The translations under genes and the position numbers were made by a program. The notes below the pieces were generated by a model. It was not told the origin of the DNA. It saw nothing but the letters and a program-made list of their open reading frames with translations, and did no database searches. From Nitrososphaerota archaeon (GTDB lineage: Archaea > Thermoproteota > Nitrososphaeria > Nitrososphaerales > JACQRY01), in contig JACPCU010000014.1 of NCBI GenBank assembly GCA_016184315.1, positions 1 to 64,000 of the forward strand: a stretch of DNA of 64,000 bases, in the 5' to 3' direction. Positions 18,488 through 27,969 of this stretch are shown here, one piece after another. Positions within the stretch are counted from its first letter, which is position 1. Each line of letters begins with the position of its first letter.

Positions 18488-18733
18488 CTATCCCCCTACC
18501 ATTGGAGGATAAATCGACAGCACGTCGCCATCCCGAAGACTATGGGCAGTTTCAACTGGCTGGCCACCTATTGAGAAGACGTATTGAGCTGGGTCTCCAA
18601 AATTCTCGCTATATCGAGACACAAGCAAATTCACCATGTCGCCAACGGAACCGCCATCTGCAATCTCAAAGTTCTCGCTCGCCTTCTTGAGATTAAGTCT
18701 TATAGATAGATGGTATCGCACCTGTATCTTCAC
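18488..18733 (-). CDS. MoaD/ThiS-family ubiquitin-like sulfur carrier
   Basis: About 81 aa with a beta-grasp pattern, VKIQVRYHLSIRL at the start, DGDVLSIYPPMVGG at the end and the obligatory C-terminal Gly–Gly that becomes thiocarboxylated or conjugated. MoaD supplies sulfur for molybdopterin/tungstopterin; archaeal relatives (SAMP) also tag proteins. A GTG at 18733 matches the family start, and a TTG at 18751 would add six residues. It is convergent with the FAD oxidase gene and lies near the pterin-dependent oxidoreductase at 19847. Confidence 0.8.
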   Translation of the reverse strand: MKIQVRYHLSIRLNLKKASENFEIADGGSVGDMVNLLVSRYSENFGDPAQYVFSIGGQPVETAHSLRDGDVLSIYPPMVGG

Positions 18734-18866
18734 TGCAGCTCTAAGAACCAACAGGTTGAAGATTCGTTAAAAACGTGATCCATCTCCTACAGTACACCCT
18801 ACTCTGAACATCCATTATCCTTAAAGACTCACCGACATCTGTTATGGCAGCTCTGAGGCGATAAGC

Positions 18867-19736
18867 ATGCTGGGCGAAGTAGCAGCCATCTTGTCCGCCC
18901 TTTGTGCAGCTGCATCTTCAGCTCTCTACAGGATAGGTGTTAAACAAGCAGATCCCCTGCACGCCAATATTGGAAGAATCTGGGCGACCACACTGATTGT
19001 CCTACTCTCACTGCTATTGACAGGGCAATTCTCCTCCTATCTTTCGATGCCGACTGGAGCAATTGTCTTAGCGGGATTGAGCGGACTAGTGGGGATGGGT
19101 ATAGGAGACACCTTCTACTTTCTAGGAATAAGATCCATAGGCGTGGCTAGAGCAGTTCCCTTAACCTTCACCTACCCGCTTTTCACAACAATCGCCGCCC
19201 TACTCTTTTTGGGAGAAGAGCTGACATCTACTGTCGTTGCCGGTACTTTTCTGATCCTGACTGGCTTGTGGCTACTCACATCTAGAGGCGCCTCCGATGA
19301 CACGAAGTTTCAGAAGAAGGGTGTAGCCGCAGCAATGATTGCTGCAATCCTATGGGCTACAGGAATCACCCTTATGGCAGCAGTAGTCAAAACCGTCGAT
19401 CCCTATCCTGCTACCGCCATGAGGATGACCGTTTCAGCCGTAGTCTTCACAAGTTTCGTGCCATTCACAGGAGGACTCCGGGAAATGAAGAAACTCTCCC
19501 AACGGAGCTGGCTCACCATGAGCATCGGCGGTGTAATGGCTCTCATCATAGGTTGGATTCTGCTCGGATACAGTCTCTCAGACATAGGCGCAGCAAGAGC
19601 CGTGCCACTCTCATCCGTGTCACCATTATTCTCCGTCGCAATTGGGCTCTTATTCTTCAAGGAACAGGTCACATGGAAGATACCTGCGGGTACACTTCTC
19701 TCCGTAATCGGCACAGTCCTTGTAACCATAGGGTGA
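18867..19736 (+). CDS. DMT-family (EamA) transporter
   Basis: 289-aa protein with ten predicted helices built from two EamA repeats: GIGDTFYFLGIRSIGVARAV in the first half and GYSLSDIGAARAVPLSSVSP in the second. It probably exports metabolites or amino acids across the membrane; the substrate is unknown. It is a single gene, with CCTTAAAG about 40 nt upstream as a weak TATA candidate. Confidence 0.87.
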   Translation: MLGEVAAILSALCAAASSALYRIGVKQADPLHANIGRIWATTLIVLLSLLLTGQFSSYLSMPTGAIVLAGLSGLVGMGIGDTFYFLGIRSIGVARAVPLTFTYPLFTTIAALLFLGEELTSTVVAGTFLILTGLWLLTSRGASDDTKFQKKGVAAAMIAAILWATGITLMAAVVKTVDPYPATAMRMTVSAVVFTSFVPFTGGLREMKKLSQRSWLTMSIGGVMALIIGWILLGYSLSDIGAARAVPLSSVSPLFSVAIGLLFFKEQVTWKIPAGTLLSVIGTVLVTIG

Positions 19737-19846
19737 CACTACTGCTTATTCTGCAAAGGTATGGTTGCAAGAACTTTGATTTCTAGCGATGATAGTGCTT
19801 ATTACCTTCGAAAACGACTAAATAATCCAGAAAAGGAGCTCGAACC

Positions 19847-22342
19847 ATGGGCCTTCCAGGATACACAGGCAAGATCCTCAGAGTCAACTTAACGACCGGC
19901 GATGTAAAGTCAGAGCCAGAAGACCCTAAAATCCTGTACAACTTCATCGGCGCAAGAGGCCTAGCAGAATGGATCTATGTTCAAGAAGCCGATCCTAACA
20001 TAGATCCTCTTTCGCCTGAAAACAAGCTTGTTTTGATGGCTGCGCCCCTCACAGGAAGCCAAGTCCCCGGCACAGGGCGCATAGCAGTAGTTTCAAAGTC
20101 CCCTTTGACAAACACCCTCTTCGAGTCTTCTCTGGGCGGCTTCTTCGGAGCATACATGCGGTGGGCTGGATGGGACGGCATCATCCTTGAAGGCAAGGCT
20201 CAGAAACCTTCATTCCTCTTGATAGACGGAGACAAGGTTAGCATACATGATGCTTCCGACCTGTGGGGTAAGCAGACCTCTGAAACTGAAGAGCACCTGC
20301 AACAACAATACCCAAAGAGCAAAATCCTCGAAATAGGCCCCGCGGGCGAAAACAAGGTGCCCATGGCCAGCATAATGCACGACACAAGAACAGCTGGCAG
20401 AGGAGGAATGGGCGCCATAATGGGCTCCAAGAACCTCAAGGCTATTGTCGCCCAAGGCTCAACACTACCACAGTTCGCCAACAAAGAAGCCTATGAACGC
20501 GGAGTCAAATCTATTCAAGGCATCATAATGGACGATCCTGTAACAGGAGTCCAAGGCTCTCTAGCCACCTTTGGCACTAGTGCCATAGTGCACCGGGTTA
20601 ATGATGCTTCTACCACCGTGGTGAACAATTTCTCCGAAACTAGGCGACTGCCTTTTGAGGTAGTAGACAAGTTTTCGGGCGAAACGGTCCGAGAGAAATA
20701 CTTCTACTCGAAATCTGGCTGCTACCGCTGCTCAACAGTTTGTGGGCGTGTCATCAAAGTGGACGGGAAGACGATGAAAGGCGCCGAATATGAGACCGTG
20801 GTCATGCTCGGTCCCAATGCTGGTTTCCACGACTATGTGAAGGAGATCATCCCTCTGTCCATTCTTTGCGACGAGCTCGGCTTGGACACTATTTCAGTAG
20901 GAAACATGTTGGGGTTCGCTATCTCCACAGGCAAATTCAACGGAGGCCTAGGAAGCGAAGAAATGATCCAGAAAGCACTGAAGTTCGTGGAGGACATAGC
21001 CTACAATAGAACAATATTCTCCAAAGGCGTAGCTAAAGCTGCGAAGGAACTCGGTATTGAAAGCAAAGCCATGCACGTCAAAGGTCTCGAAATGCCTGCC
21101 TACCACCCTAAGGGTGCCTACGGAATGGCCCTAAATTATGCTACCACCAACAAAGGGGCTGATCACACAAGCGGCTACACCATCGCGCCAGAGCTCTTCG
21201 GCCACCCAGCTAAATCTCCTGCCACCACAGAGAACGGCAAGGCCCACCTAGTAATCAGAATGCAAGACGCCTACACAATCTATGACAGCGCAGACATGTG
21301 CATCTACCATAGCATCGCAGACTTCGACGACATCAACTTCGACCTAAGCCTCCTAGCAAAAATGCTGACAGCTGCAACAGGCTTCAAATATGACAGCGAT
21401 AAGCTCCACGAAATCGGCTCAAGAATATGGAGCCTTGAACGCCTATTCAACCAGAAAACAGGATTCACCTCCAAAGACGACACGCTACCACCCGCCATCG
21501 GAATGGACATCAACAAGATGCTCAACGAATATTACACCGAAAGAGGCTGGGCAAACGGACACGCCTCCTCATACCCCGAGCTGCGCGAACCTGTCTACGA
21601 AACAGAATTCGATATCTTCATACCCGTCCTCAAGAAACTCAAACTACCCCAGATCCAAGTAGCTCTAGACGTACCCCGGTCCACCGTGGAGCACATAGCC
21701 TCCATAGCCAAAGCAGCATACCAAGGAGGCGCAAGAATCATTGAAGCAGGCACTCCTGCAGCCAAAATGCACGATCTCAGAAAACTCATCGGAGCCCTAA
21801 GGGAAGCTGCTCCCGAATCTGTGATAGTAGCAGACCTGAAGACCTACGACATGGGCAAACTCGAAGCCGAAATAGCTATAGATGCCGGCGCAGATGTCTG
21901 CACTGTACTCGGCAAAGCAGGCAAAACAGTCATCAAAGAAGCCTTAAGCGAAGCGAGGAGACGCGAAAAAGCAGTTGAAGTTGACCTCATGGGCTGCACC
22001 ACCGAGGAGATAGTCATCCTCACCAAAGAATTCAGAAAAGACGCTGACTACCTGATATTCTCAATGCACCTAGGAGTAACCCAGCAGATGCAGGAAAGAG
22101 GAATATACAGCCAGAAACAGGTTCTTGAAAACTTCGTCGACAAGGCCTCAGTTTACACAAGGGCCGTAGCAGGAGGCTTGAAAGAAGGTACCATTGAACC
22201 TCTCACCGCGCTAGGAATAGATGTACTCATCATCGGCAGCGCCATCTACAACGCCTCTGACCCCACCAGCAGCACACGCAGAATCCTCGAAGAAGCTGAA
22301 AGAGGTCTGCAAAAGAGGACCGTCAAAGCCTCAACAACCTAG
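19847..22342 (+). CDS. Aldehyde:ferredoxin oxidoreductase fused to 3-hexulose-6-phosphate synthase domain
   Basis: 831 aa in one uninterrupted frame. Residues about 1–590 are a tungstopterin aldehyde:ferredoxin oxidoreductase: GYTGKILRVNLTTGDV start, RTAGRGGMGAIMGSKNLKAI pterin motif, Fe–S ligands in GCYRCSTVC near 296–304 and a fourth Cys in SADMCIYHS near 485. Residues about 605–820 are an OMP-decarboxylase-fold domain of the HPS/KGPDC family: QVALDVP, RIIEAGTPAAK, VADLKTYDMG (metal/phosphate site), and AVAGGLKEGTI for phosphate binding. AOR-type enzymes oxidise aldehydes and reduce ferredoxin. HPS links ribulose-5-phosphate and formaldehyde with hexulose-6-phosphate. The fusion suggests formaldehyde hand-over, an inference. 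Overall length is about 220 aa beyond ordinary AOR. Confidence 0.88.
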   Translation: MGLPGYTGKILRVNLTTGDVKSEPEDPKILYNFIGARGLAEWIYVQEADPNIDPLSPENKLVLMAAPLTGSQVPGTGRIAVVSKSPLTNTLFESSLGGFFGAYMRWAGWDGIILEGKAQKPSFLLIDGDKVSIHDASDLWGKQTSETEEHLQQQYPKSKILEIGPAGENKVPMASIMHDTRTAGRGGMGAIMGSKNLKAIVAQGSTLPQFANKEAYERGVKSIQGIIMDDPVTGVQGSLATFGTSAIVHRVNDASTTVVNNFSETRRLPFEVVDKFSGETVREKYFYSKSGCYRCSTVCGRVIKVDGKTMKGAEYETVVMLGPNAGFHDYVKEIIPLSILCDELGLDTISVGNMLGFAISTGKFNGGLGSEEMIQKALKFVEDIAYNRTIFSKGVAKAAKELGIESKAMHVKGLEMPAYHPKGAYGMALNYATTNKGADHTSGYTIAPELFGHPAKSPATTENGKAHLVIRMQDAYTIYDSADMCIYHSIADFDDINFDLSLLAKMLTAATGFKYDSDKLHEIGSRIWSLERLFNQKTGFTSKDDTLPPAIGMDINKMLNEYYTERGWANGHASSYPELREPVYETEFDIFIPVLKKLKLPQIQVALDVPRSTVEHIASIAKAAYQGGARIIEAGTPAAKMHDLRKLIGALREAAPESVIVADLKTYDMGKLEAEIAIDAGADVCTVLGKAGKTVIKEALSEARRREKAVEVDLMGCTTEEIVILTKEFRKDADYLIFSMHLGVTQQMQERGIYSQKQVLENFVDKASVYTRAVAGGLKEGTIEPLTALGIDVLIIGSAIYNASDPTSSTRRILEEAERGLQKRTVKASTT

Positions 22343-22409
22343 CACCATAGACCTCTGCGCTAAAGAGCACACGCCCCAAGAGGAAACTCAGTGAAGCTGT
22401 TTCTAGACC

Positions 22410-23270
22410 CTAGAAGAAGGTTTGAAGGATCGGCTTCAGATCCTCAGCCTTGGGGAAAGGCTGCTTGTGTAGTGGACCCATCTTCAACGCGGGCTCTTCA
22501 TCCTCATATGTCGGCCTCTCAGTCTTGTAGAAGAGGCCTATAGGTATCTTAGGGCCCCATTCATGAGCCTTCCTCATCGCCGCCTCAAAGTTCATCGTAT
22601 TGTGATCAGCTTCCTCCAGCTTGTACACTCTTTCCCTAAACCACTCGTAGGTGTTCTTCTTGTTGAATGTTACACAAGGGCTGAACACATCCACCAAGGC
22701 AAAGCCCTTATGTTTGATTCCGTTAGCAATTATCTCAGCCATATGGTTAGGGTCACCTGAGAAGCCTCTTGCAACATAAGTCGCTCCGGTCACCAGTGCT
22801 AGAGCAATGGGGTTCACAGGGGTTTCAATGACGCCCGTCGGAGTGGACTTGGTTACGTGGCCCTTCTCGCTTGTAGGAGACGCCTGCCCAGTGGTCAACC
22901 CGTAGATCTGGTTATTCATCACCACGTAGGTGATGTCTAGGTTTCTCCTCATGGCGTGGACGAAGTGTCCCATGCCTATGCCGTATCCGTCTCCGTCTCC
23001 TCCGGTTACAACAACGTTAAGCTCAGGGTTGGCGAGCTTGGCCCCTGAGGCTACTGCGACTGCTCGTCCATGAATACTGTGGAAGCCGTAGGCTTTGATG
23101 AATCCTGGCAGGTTGGATGAGCAGCCTATGCCTGAGACTACGAGAACGTTTTTGGGCTGGATTTCAAGCATCGCCAGTGCTTTCGTGACGCCGTTGAGAA
23201 CGCCGAAGTCTCCGCAGCCTGGGCACCAGTCCGGCTTAGTCTCAACTTTGTAGGTGTTTAGATCAAGCAT
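22410..23270 (-). CDS. 2-oxoacid:ferredoxin oxidoreductase, beta subunit
   Basis: 286-aa TPP-binding subunit. WCPGCGDFGVLNG supplies Cys ligands of the 4Fe–4S cluster, and a third is in GIGCSSNLPGF. GGDGDGYGIGMGHFVHAMRR and VMNNQIYGLTTGQASPTS are the TPP/Mg motifs. It pairs with the 585-aa gene immediately upstream, overlapping by 8 bases. The enzyme makes acyl-CoA from 2-oxoacids using ferredoxin. The long C-terminal segment resembles the archaeal broad-specificity type (pyruvate and 2-oxoglutarate). Confidence 0.93.
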   Translation of the reverse strand: MLDLNTYKVETKPDWCPGCGDFGVLNGVTKALAMLEIQPKNVLVVSGIGCSSNLPGFIKAYGFHSIHGRAVAVASGAKLANPELNVVVTGGDGDGYGIGMGHFVHAMRRNLDITYVVMNNQIYGLTTGQASPTSEKGHVTKSTPTGVIETPVNPIALALVTGATYVARGFSGDPNHMAEIIANGIKHKGFALVDVFSPCVTFNKKNTYEWFRERVYKLEEADHNTMNFEAAMRKAHEWGPKIPIGLFYKTERPTYEDEEPALKMGPLHKQPFPKAEDLKPILQTFF

Positions 23271-25020
23271 GCTGAGTTACCTCCAAGGCTTTTTCGACTA
23301 TTTGTCTTGGTGCGAAGGGTTCTCCGTCGTATTTAAGCAGCCTATGTTCTATGTTGAATCCTGTTTCAGCCCTAATGAGTTTTGCTAGTTGGCCGGTGTA
23401 ATTGGCTTCTACGTCCAAGACTCTCTTGCTCTTCTTGAGGGTTTCCTCTACTTCTTTCGCGTGGAAGGGCATAAGGTATTTGATGTGCAGCTGGTTGGCT
23501 TTGACTCCTTTCTCGCCTAGGTTCAACACTGCTTCTTTGATGACTTGCATGGTGGAGCCCCAGCCGACCAATGTTATGTCAGCGTCTTCTGGACCCCATA
23601 TTCTTGGTGGAGGAATGTCTTTCAATATGTAGTTCATCTTACTCATTCTTTTCTCCATCTGTCTTCTTCTGGTCTCTATGTGCTCGGGGATGCCTGCGAG
23701 GACGTCGCTCACTATGATGCCTTTCTCGTCATGCTCGTCTGTTGTTGCAACATATTCGTGCCCGGCTTCGCCTGGGAATGCTCGCGGGGATACTCCTGTC
23801 TCTGTTACTGCGTATCTCGCATAACTGTTTCCGTTGCTGGGGCCTGCTAGGACTCCTCTTTCTATGGGTACTGAGAGGTTGATGTCGTCTGCTTCGATGG
23901 TCTCTATGTGTTCTGAGAGGTAGAGGTCTACAAGTATGATGACAGGGATTTGATATTTTTCAGCGATGTTGAGGGCTTCGCCTGCAGCGTAATAGCAATC
24001 CCTAACGTTACTCGGGGCAATGATCACTTTCGGGTAGTCGCCTTGAGATGCGCCGATGGCTTGCCAAAGGTCTCCTTGCTCGGTCTTGGTTGGAAGACCT
24101 GTGGAGGGGCCTGCTCTCTGGGATTCGACTATCACTACGGGTGTTTCAGACATGCTTGCTTGGCCTACTGCTTCGGTCATCAAGGCGAATCCTCCTCCTG
24201 ATGTACCTACCATGGATCTTGCTCCTACGTGGGCTGCTCCGATGGCCATGTTGATGACTGCCAGCTCATCTTCAGCCTGTTTGACTACTGTGCCGAATTT
24301 AGGTGCGTAAGCTACTAACCAGTGTAAGATGGATGATGCAGGAGTCATGGGGTATGCTGCGTAAAACTTGAGTCCTGCCGCTAGGGCTCCGAAGCCTGTC
24401 GCTTGGTTGCCAGACATGACTGGTCTACTTGTTTCGGTGAAATTGAGCTTGGCGTTAAGTGATCCGAAATTCTTGTCTACGTAATCGTAGCCTGCGGTTG
24501 CTGCTCCAATATTAGCGTCAACGATGGCTTTTGCTTTGTTGCCGAAAGTGTCTTGGAGGACTCCTGAAAGCTTGTCCAAATTCATGTTCAAGAGCCTGAT
24601 GACGCCTCCCAAGGCGACGACGTTCTGCATGATGGGGTTCTTGCCGTATTTGCTTGCTGTGCTTGTGGCTGGTACCGGCAAGCCTCTTACTCCCTGTTTC
24701 AATAAACCATCTCTGATCTTAAGCTTCTCAGAGTTGTAAATGACTACTCCTCCTGATGCGACTTCAGGAGCATGGAGCTCCATGGTCTGCGCGTTTAGAG
24801 GGACAAGAATGTCGGCGTATTCGCCTTGAGAAAGCATCTTCTTTTCCCCTGCTCTTATTTGCAGCCATACGTGGCCGCCTCTGATTGCTGACTGGTAGCT
24901 GTTGTACTCAGAAACGTGTAGCCCGCTTCTTGAGCAGACTTTGGCGAAGGTTTCACCCATCGAGGCTATGCCGTCTCCTGCTGCTCCTCCGAAGCGAAGG
25001 GTTACTTCTCCATCTTTCAA
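23263..25020 (-). CDS. 2-oxoacid:ferredoxin oxidoreductase, fused gamma–alpha subunit
   Basis: 585 aa. Residues about 1–180 form the gamma domain (RFGGAAGDGIASMGETFAKV, SAIRGGHVWLQIRAG). The alpha domain starts near 200 with AAYPMTPASSILHWL, the variant of the YPITP substrate motif, and continues with GTSGGGFALMTEAVGQA and VESQRAGPSTGLPTKTEQGD. The C-terminal transketolase-like domain closes it. This two-subunit layout is typical of archaea. Delivers reduced ferredoxin that the neighbouring AOR fusion would also produce. Confidence 0.93.
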   Translation of the reverse strand: MKDGEVTLRFGGAAGDGIASMGETFAKVCSRSGLHVSEYNSYQSAIRGGHVWLQIRAGEKKMLSQGEYADILVPLNAQTMELHAPEVASGGVVIYNSEKLKIRDGLLKQGVRGLPVPATSTASKYGKNPIMQNVVALGGVIRLLNMNLDKLSGVLQDTFGNKAKAIVDANIGAATAGYDYVDKNFGSLNAKLNFTETSRPVMSGNQATGFGALAAGLKFYAAYPMTPASSILHWLVAYAPKFGTVVKQAEDELAVINMAIGAAHVGARSMVGTSGGGFALMTEAVGQASMSETPVVIVESQRAGPSTGLPTKTEQGDLWQAIGASQGDYPKVIIAPSNVRDCYYAAGEALNIAEKYQIPVIILVDLYLSEHIETIEADDINLSVPIERGVLAGPSNGNSYARYAVTETGVSPRAFPGEAGHEYVATTDEHDEKGIIVSDVLAGIPEHIETRRRQMEKRMSKMNYILKDIPPPRIWGPEDADITLVGWGSTMQVIKEAVLNLGEKGVKANQLHIKYLMPFHAKEVEETLKKSKRVLDVEANYTGQLAKLIRAETGFNIEHRLLKYDGEPFAPRQIVEKALEVTQHA

Positions 25021-25163
25021 CTTGAAAACCTCTCTGTCTGAATCTTCATCAAATAATGCGGTTTGAAGACACTAATAAGCAGTAGTCTATGCACAATTGT
25101 CTGGGACAATTCCTAAACGCGTCCAGAATAGGGATATAAAACACTATTGTCGCCACCTTAGAC

Positions 25164-25814
25164 TTACTCCAGTATCTTTGCTCTTCTTCTGATGATCCTC
25201 AGTTTTCCTTCGGCGAAGAGTCTGATCGCCTCAGGATATGTCTGACATTCTTTGCGCAGTATTTTCTTAGATAGGCTTTCAACACTATCGTTCTCTAGGA
25301 TAGGTACTGCCGACTGAAGTATTATGGGCCCCGTGTCGATGCCTTCGTCTACAAAGAGGACGGTGCACCCAGAGACCTTTACGCCATATTCAAGCGCTTT
25401 GCGTTGCGCATGCAAACCGGGGAAAGACGGAAGCAGCGAAGGATGTACGTTCATTATTCTACGCCTGTATTTGGCTACGAATCTGGGACCTAGAATTCTG
25501 GTATAGTCGGCAAGGACTACTAGCCCCCGTTTAGGCTCTACGCCATGTTTCTGTAGCTGCCCCATGAGTTCGGCGTCATACTTTTCTCTCCGTTCACTGA
25601 ACCATGCTGGATCAACAACCTCAACTCCAAGTCCATGGCTTCTTGCTACTTTTAATGCATGGGCAGTAGGGTTGCTGCTTATTACAACCATAATCTCCGC
25701 GTCGATGATGCGTCTTTTCTTGATGGCTTTAGCTATGGCGTCAAGGATAACGCCGCTGCCAGATACTAGAACACCTATCTTCAACAATTTAGTTATCCTC
25801 CTATGGTTTACCAT
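25164..25814 (-). CDS. PurN-like phosphoribosylglycinamide formyltransferase homologue
   Basis: 216-aa formyl_trans_N fold. The catalytic triad is present: Asn and His in IMNVHPSLLPSFPGLH, and Asp in VDEGIDTGPIILQ. However, the N-terminal phosphate loop reads VSGSGVILDAI instead of the usual SGxGSNxQA, so the residues that grip the GAR phosphate are changed. Formyl transfer from N10-formyl-tetrahydrofolate is therefore likely, but the acceptor is uncertain. It is not in a purine operon. The first ten residues may be extra. Confidence 0.75.
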   Translation of the reverse strand: MVNHRRITKLLKIGVLVSGSGVILDAIAKAIKKRRIIDAEIMVVISSNPTAHALKVARSHGLGVEVVDPAWFSERREKYDAELMGQLQKHGVEPKRGLVVLADYTRILGPRFVAKYRRRIMNVHPSLLPSFPGLHAQRKALEYGVKVSGCTVLFVDEGIDTGPIILQSAVPILENDSVESLSKKILRKECQTYPEAIRLFAEGKLRIIRRRAKILE

Positions 25815-25905
25815 GTTTCATGGATGCCTTTGCTCTACTGCCACTCTTCTTAGACGAAGCTAAAGAACATTAATAAACGACAGCAGCATGAATCAAACTT
25901 AACCA

Positions 25906-26748
25906 ATGAGCACCTCACCCCTCTACGCAAAGATGTCCGAGCTTACCCAGAAAGGAGAGTCCTTCGCAGTAGTCACCATCATTGCTGTTCACGGCTCAAG
26001 CCCAAGAGGAGTTGGAGCAAAAATGATCGTTCTGGAAGACGGTACCAGAATAGGAACCATAGGAGGAGACTGCCTAGAGAACGATGCGGCTGACGCTGCT
26101 GTCCAGATGTTGACTGAAAATAAGTCTGGCGACAAGAAGGGAGAGGTTCCAGCTAAGGTCTTGTCTATGCTCTTAGAGGAGGAGGAGACAGGAGGAGTGG
26201 GGATGCTTTGCGGTGGAAACGTGGATATCTTGATAGAAGTTGTCAAACCTGAGTTGCAAATAGTTGTAGTGGGGTCAGGGCCTGTTGCTACCAGCATGAT
26301 GAAGATGGCTGATTTCATAGGCGCGTCAGGGGTTCTGATCGACCCGTTCCCTCCAAGGGGAAGCCTTCCTGATTCAGCCAAATTCCTGAATACCCGCCAC
26401 GAAGAAGGGTTACGTAAAATGCACATCGGGGAGAACAGCGCCATCGTGATTGTTACTAGACATAAGAACGATGTTCCTGCTTTGAAGGCTGCTCTGGCAA
26501 CTAAGGCAAGTTACATAGGCATGATAGGAAGCAAACACCGTGTTCAAACCATTTTCAACCGTCTAGCTAAGGAGTTGAAGACTGAGCCAAAAGCCTTCGT
26601 ACCACGTGTCTATGCTCCTGTAGGCCTAGACATAGGTGCTTACACACCTCAGGAGCTTGCCATAAGCATCATTGCAGAAATCTTGACGCACTTCCGAAAA
26701 GGGACTGCCAAATCTAAGGCACTGTACGCTGAAGCGAAAATAGCCTAG
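25906..26748 (+). CDS. XdhC/CoxF-family molybdenum-cofactor maturation factor
   Basis: 280 aa. The N-terminal XdhC_CoxI domain has VHGSSPRGVGAKMIVLEDG, IGTIGGDCLENDA and GMLCGGNVDILIEV. The C-terminal XdhC Rossmann domain has VVVGSGPVATSMMKMADFIG, a nucleotide-binding pattern. XdhC proteins sulfurate and insert Mo cofactor in xanthine-dehydrogenase/CO-dehydrogenase type enzymes. No such enzyme is in the window, so the client is elsewhere. Single gene on the plus strand. Confidence 0.85.
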   Translation: MSTSPLYAKMSELTQKGESFAVVTIIAVHGSSPRGVGAKMIVLEDGTRIGTIGGDCLENDAADAAVQMLTENKSGDKKGEVPAKVLSMLLEEEETGGVGMLCGGNVDILIEVVKPELQIVVVGSGPVATSMMKMADFIGASGVLIDPFPPRGSLPDSAKFLNTRHEEGLRKMHIGENSAIVIVTRHKNDVPALKAALATKASYIGMIGSKHRVQTIFNRLAKELKTEPKAFVPRVYAPVGLDIGAYTPQELAISIIAEILTHFRKGTAKSKALYAEAKIA

Positions 26749-26831
26749 TCAAGCCCTCTACTCGTCGTTTTGCCTGTGGATGAAGGGTTTTAAGCCGGCG
26801 TCTTTCAACCCTTGTTCTGTAGGTGCAAGCT

Positions 26832-27035
26832 ATGACCACTCCGTATGAAGACATGATGAGCAAGATGCTTCAGGAAAAGAAGCATAGGCTTAGATGGTTG
26901 GAAGACTCTTCCGGAGACAAAAAAGAAATCCGCCTACTGACGCAGGAGATCGGCGAATTAGAGGCACGACTAAAAAGCTACGATACCGGGGTGGACTACT
27001 TCCGTAAGAAGAGACAGCATACTGCAACCCACTAG
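26832..27035 (+). CDS. Small charged coiled-coil protein, 67 aa
   Basis: Hypothetical protein, highly charged and helical, with heptad-like LRWLEDSSGDKKEIRLLTQE then IGELEARL. I assign no function. An in-frame GTG lies nine bases upstream, but ATG 26832 seems better. It lies between XdhC and the TSUP transporter in the same direction. It could be a small structural or regulatory protein. Confidence 0.5.
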   Translation: MTTPYEDMMSKMLQEKKHRLRWLEDSSGDKKEIRLLTQEIGELEARLKSYDTGVDYFRKKRQHTATH

Positions 27036-27078
27036 ACCTGGATTCACTTGAGTCTTCGCCGCGATTTATTGTCCGGCT

Positions 27079-27957
27079 GTGATTTGTGTTGGTAAGGGCG
27101 AGTCGTTGCTCGAAATTCCCGTAATCTTGAGTCTGGTGGCGCTAGGTCTGTTAGTAGGCATAGTTAGTTCTTTGATTGGTGTTGGTGGGGGCTTTTTCAT
27201 AGTGCCCACTTTGGTTCTGGCGTATCATCTCAACACTCAGCAGGCCATAGGAACGAGCTTGGGGATGACTGTCTTTACAGCAGTTTCTGGAACAGTAGCG
27301 TATTTGCGGCAGAAGAGAATAGACTGGAGAATCGGGTTAGTTACTGCCGCGTTATCTATTCCTTCCGCATCCATAGGTGCGTATACAACTTCATTCGTTT
27401 CTTCAAGAATGCTGGCCTTCCTATTCGGTATCATGCAAGTCATATTAGCTCTGCGTATACTTCTGGCCAACTTTCTGGCGAAAAGGTCCTTTGAATCCGA
27501 TGACATGAAACCTCAGAGCATCTCGAAAGATACACATAGAATATGGCACAGGAATCTTGTGGACGCTCAGGGGAATCTCTTCCACTACGATGTTCGCATT
27601 TTTAGGGGTTTAGGGTTACTTTCTTGCGTGGGGTTCGCGGCTGGGCTTCTTGGTGTAGGTGGAGGACTGATGATAGTCCCCGTCTACACGATGGTGATGG
27701 GAATACCGATCCACTTGGCTGTTGCCACGTCGTTGTTCGTCATGATCTTTACTGCGTTCTCTGGGGTGTCTGTCCATGTTGCTCTTGGTAATGTTCTTAC
27801 TGACTACGTGGTTTCTCTCGCCGTAGGGATCGTCTTCGGTGCTCAGATCGGTGCTCGTTTTTCACGGAGACTTTCTAGGCGAAGACTGGAGGTTTACTTT
27901 GGATTAGCCTTGCTTGTGATAGGCGTAGTTCTTACGTTAACTAGGCTGCCTGCTTAG
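27079..27957 (+). CDS. TSUP (TauE/SafE) family anion exporter
   Basis: 292-aa membrane protein with the duplicated TSUP motif: SSLIGVGGGFFIVPTLVLAY in the N-terminal half and GLLGVGGGLMIVPVYTMVM in the C-terminal half, about eight helices. TSUP members move sulfite, sulfoacetate and similar sulfur or carboxylic anions outward. The substrate is not known. GTG start at 27079; TTG 27106 or similar sites are alternatives. Confidence 0.85.
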   Translation: MICVGKGESLLEIPVILSLVALGLLVGIVSSLIGVGGGFFIVPTLVLAYHLNTQQAIGTSLGMTVFTAVSGTVAYLRQKRIDWRIGLVTAALSIPSASIGAYTTSFVSSRMLAFLFGIMQVILALRILLANFLAKRSFESDDMKPQSISKDTHRIWHRNLVDAQGNLFHYDVRIFRGLGLLSCVGFAAGLLGVGGGLMIVPVYTMVMGIPIHLAVATSLFVMIFTAFSGVSVHVALGNVLTDYVVSLAVGIVFGAQIGARFSRRLSRRRLEVYFGLALLVIGVVLTLTRLPA

Positions 27958-27969
27958 TGGCAACTTAGA

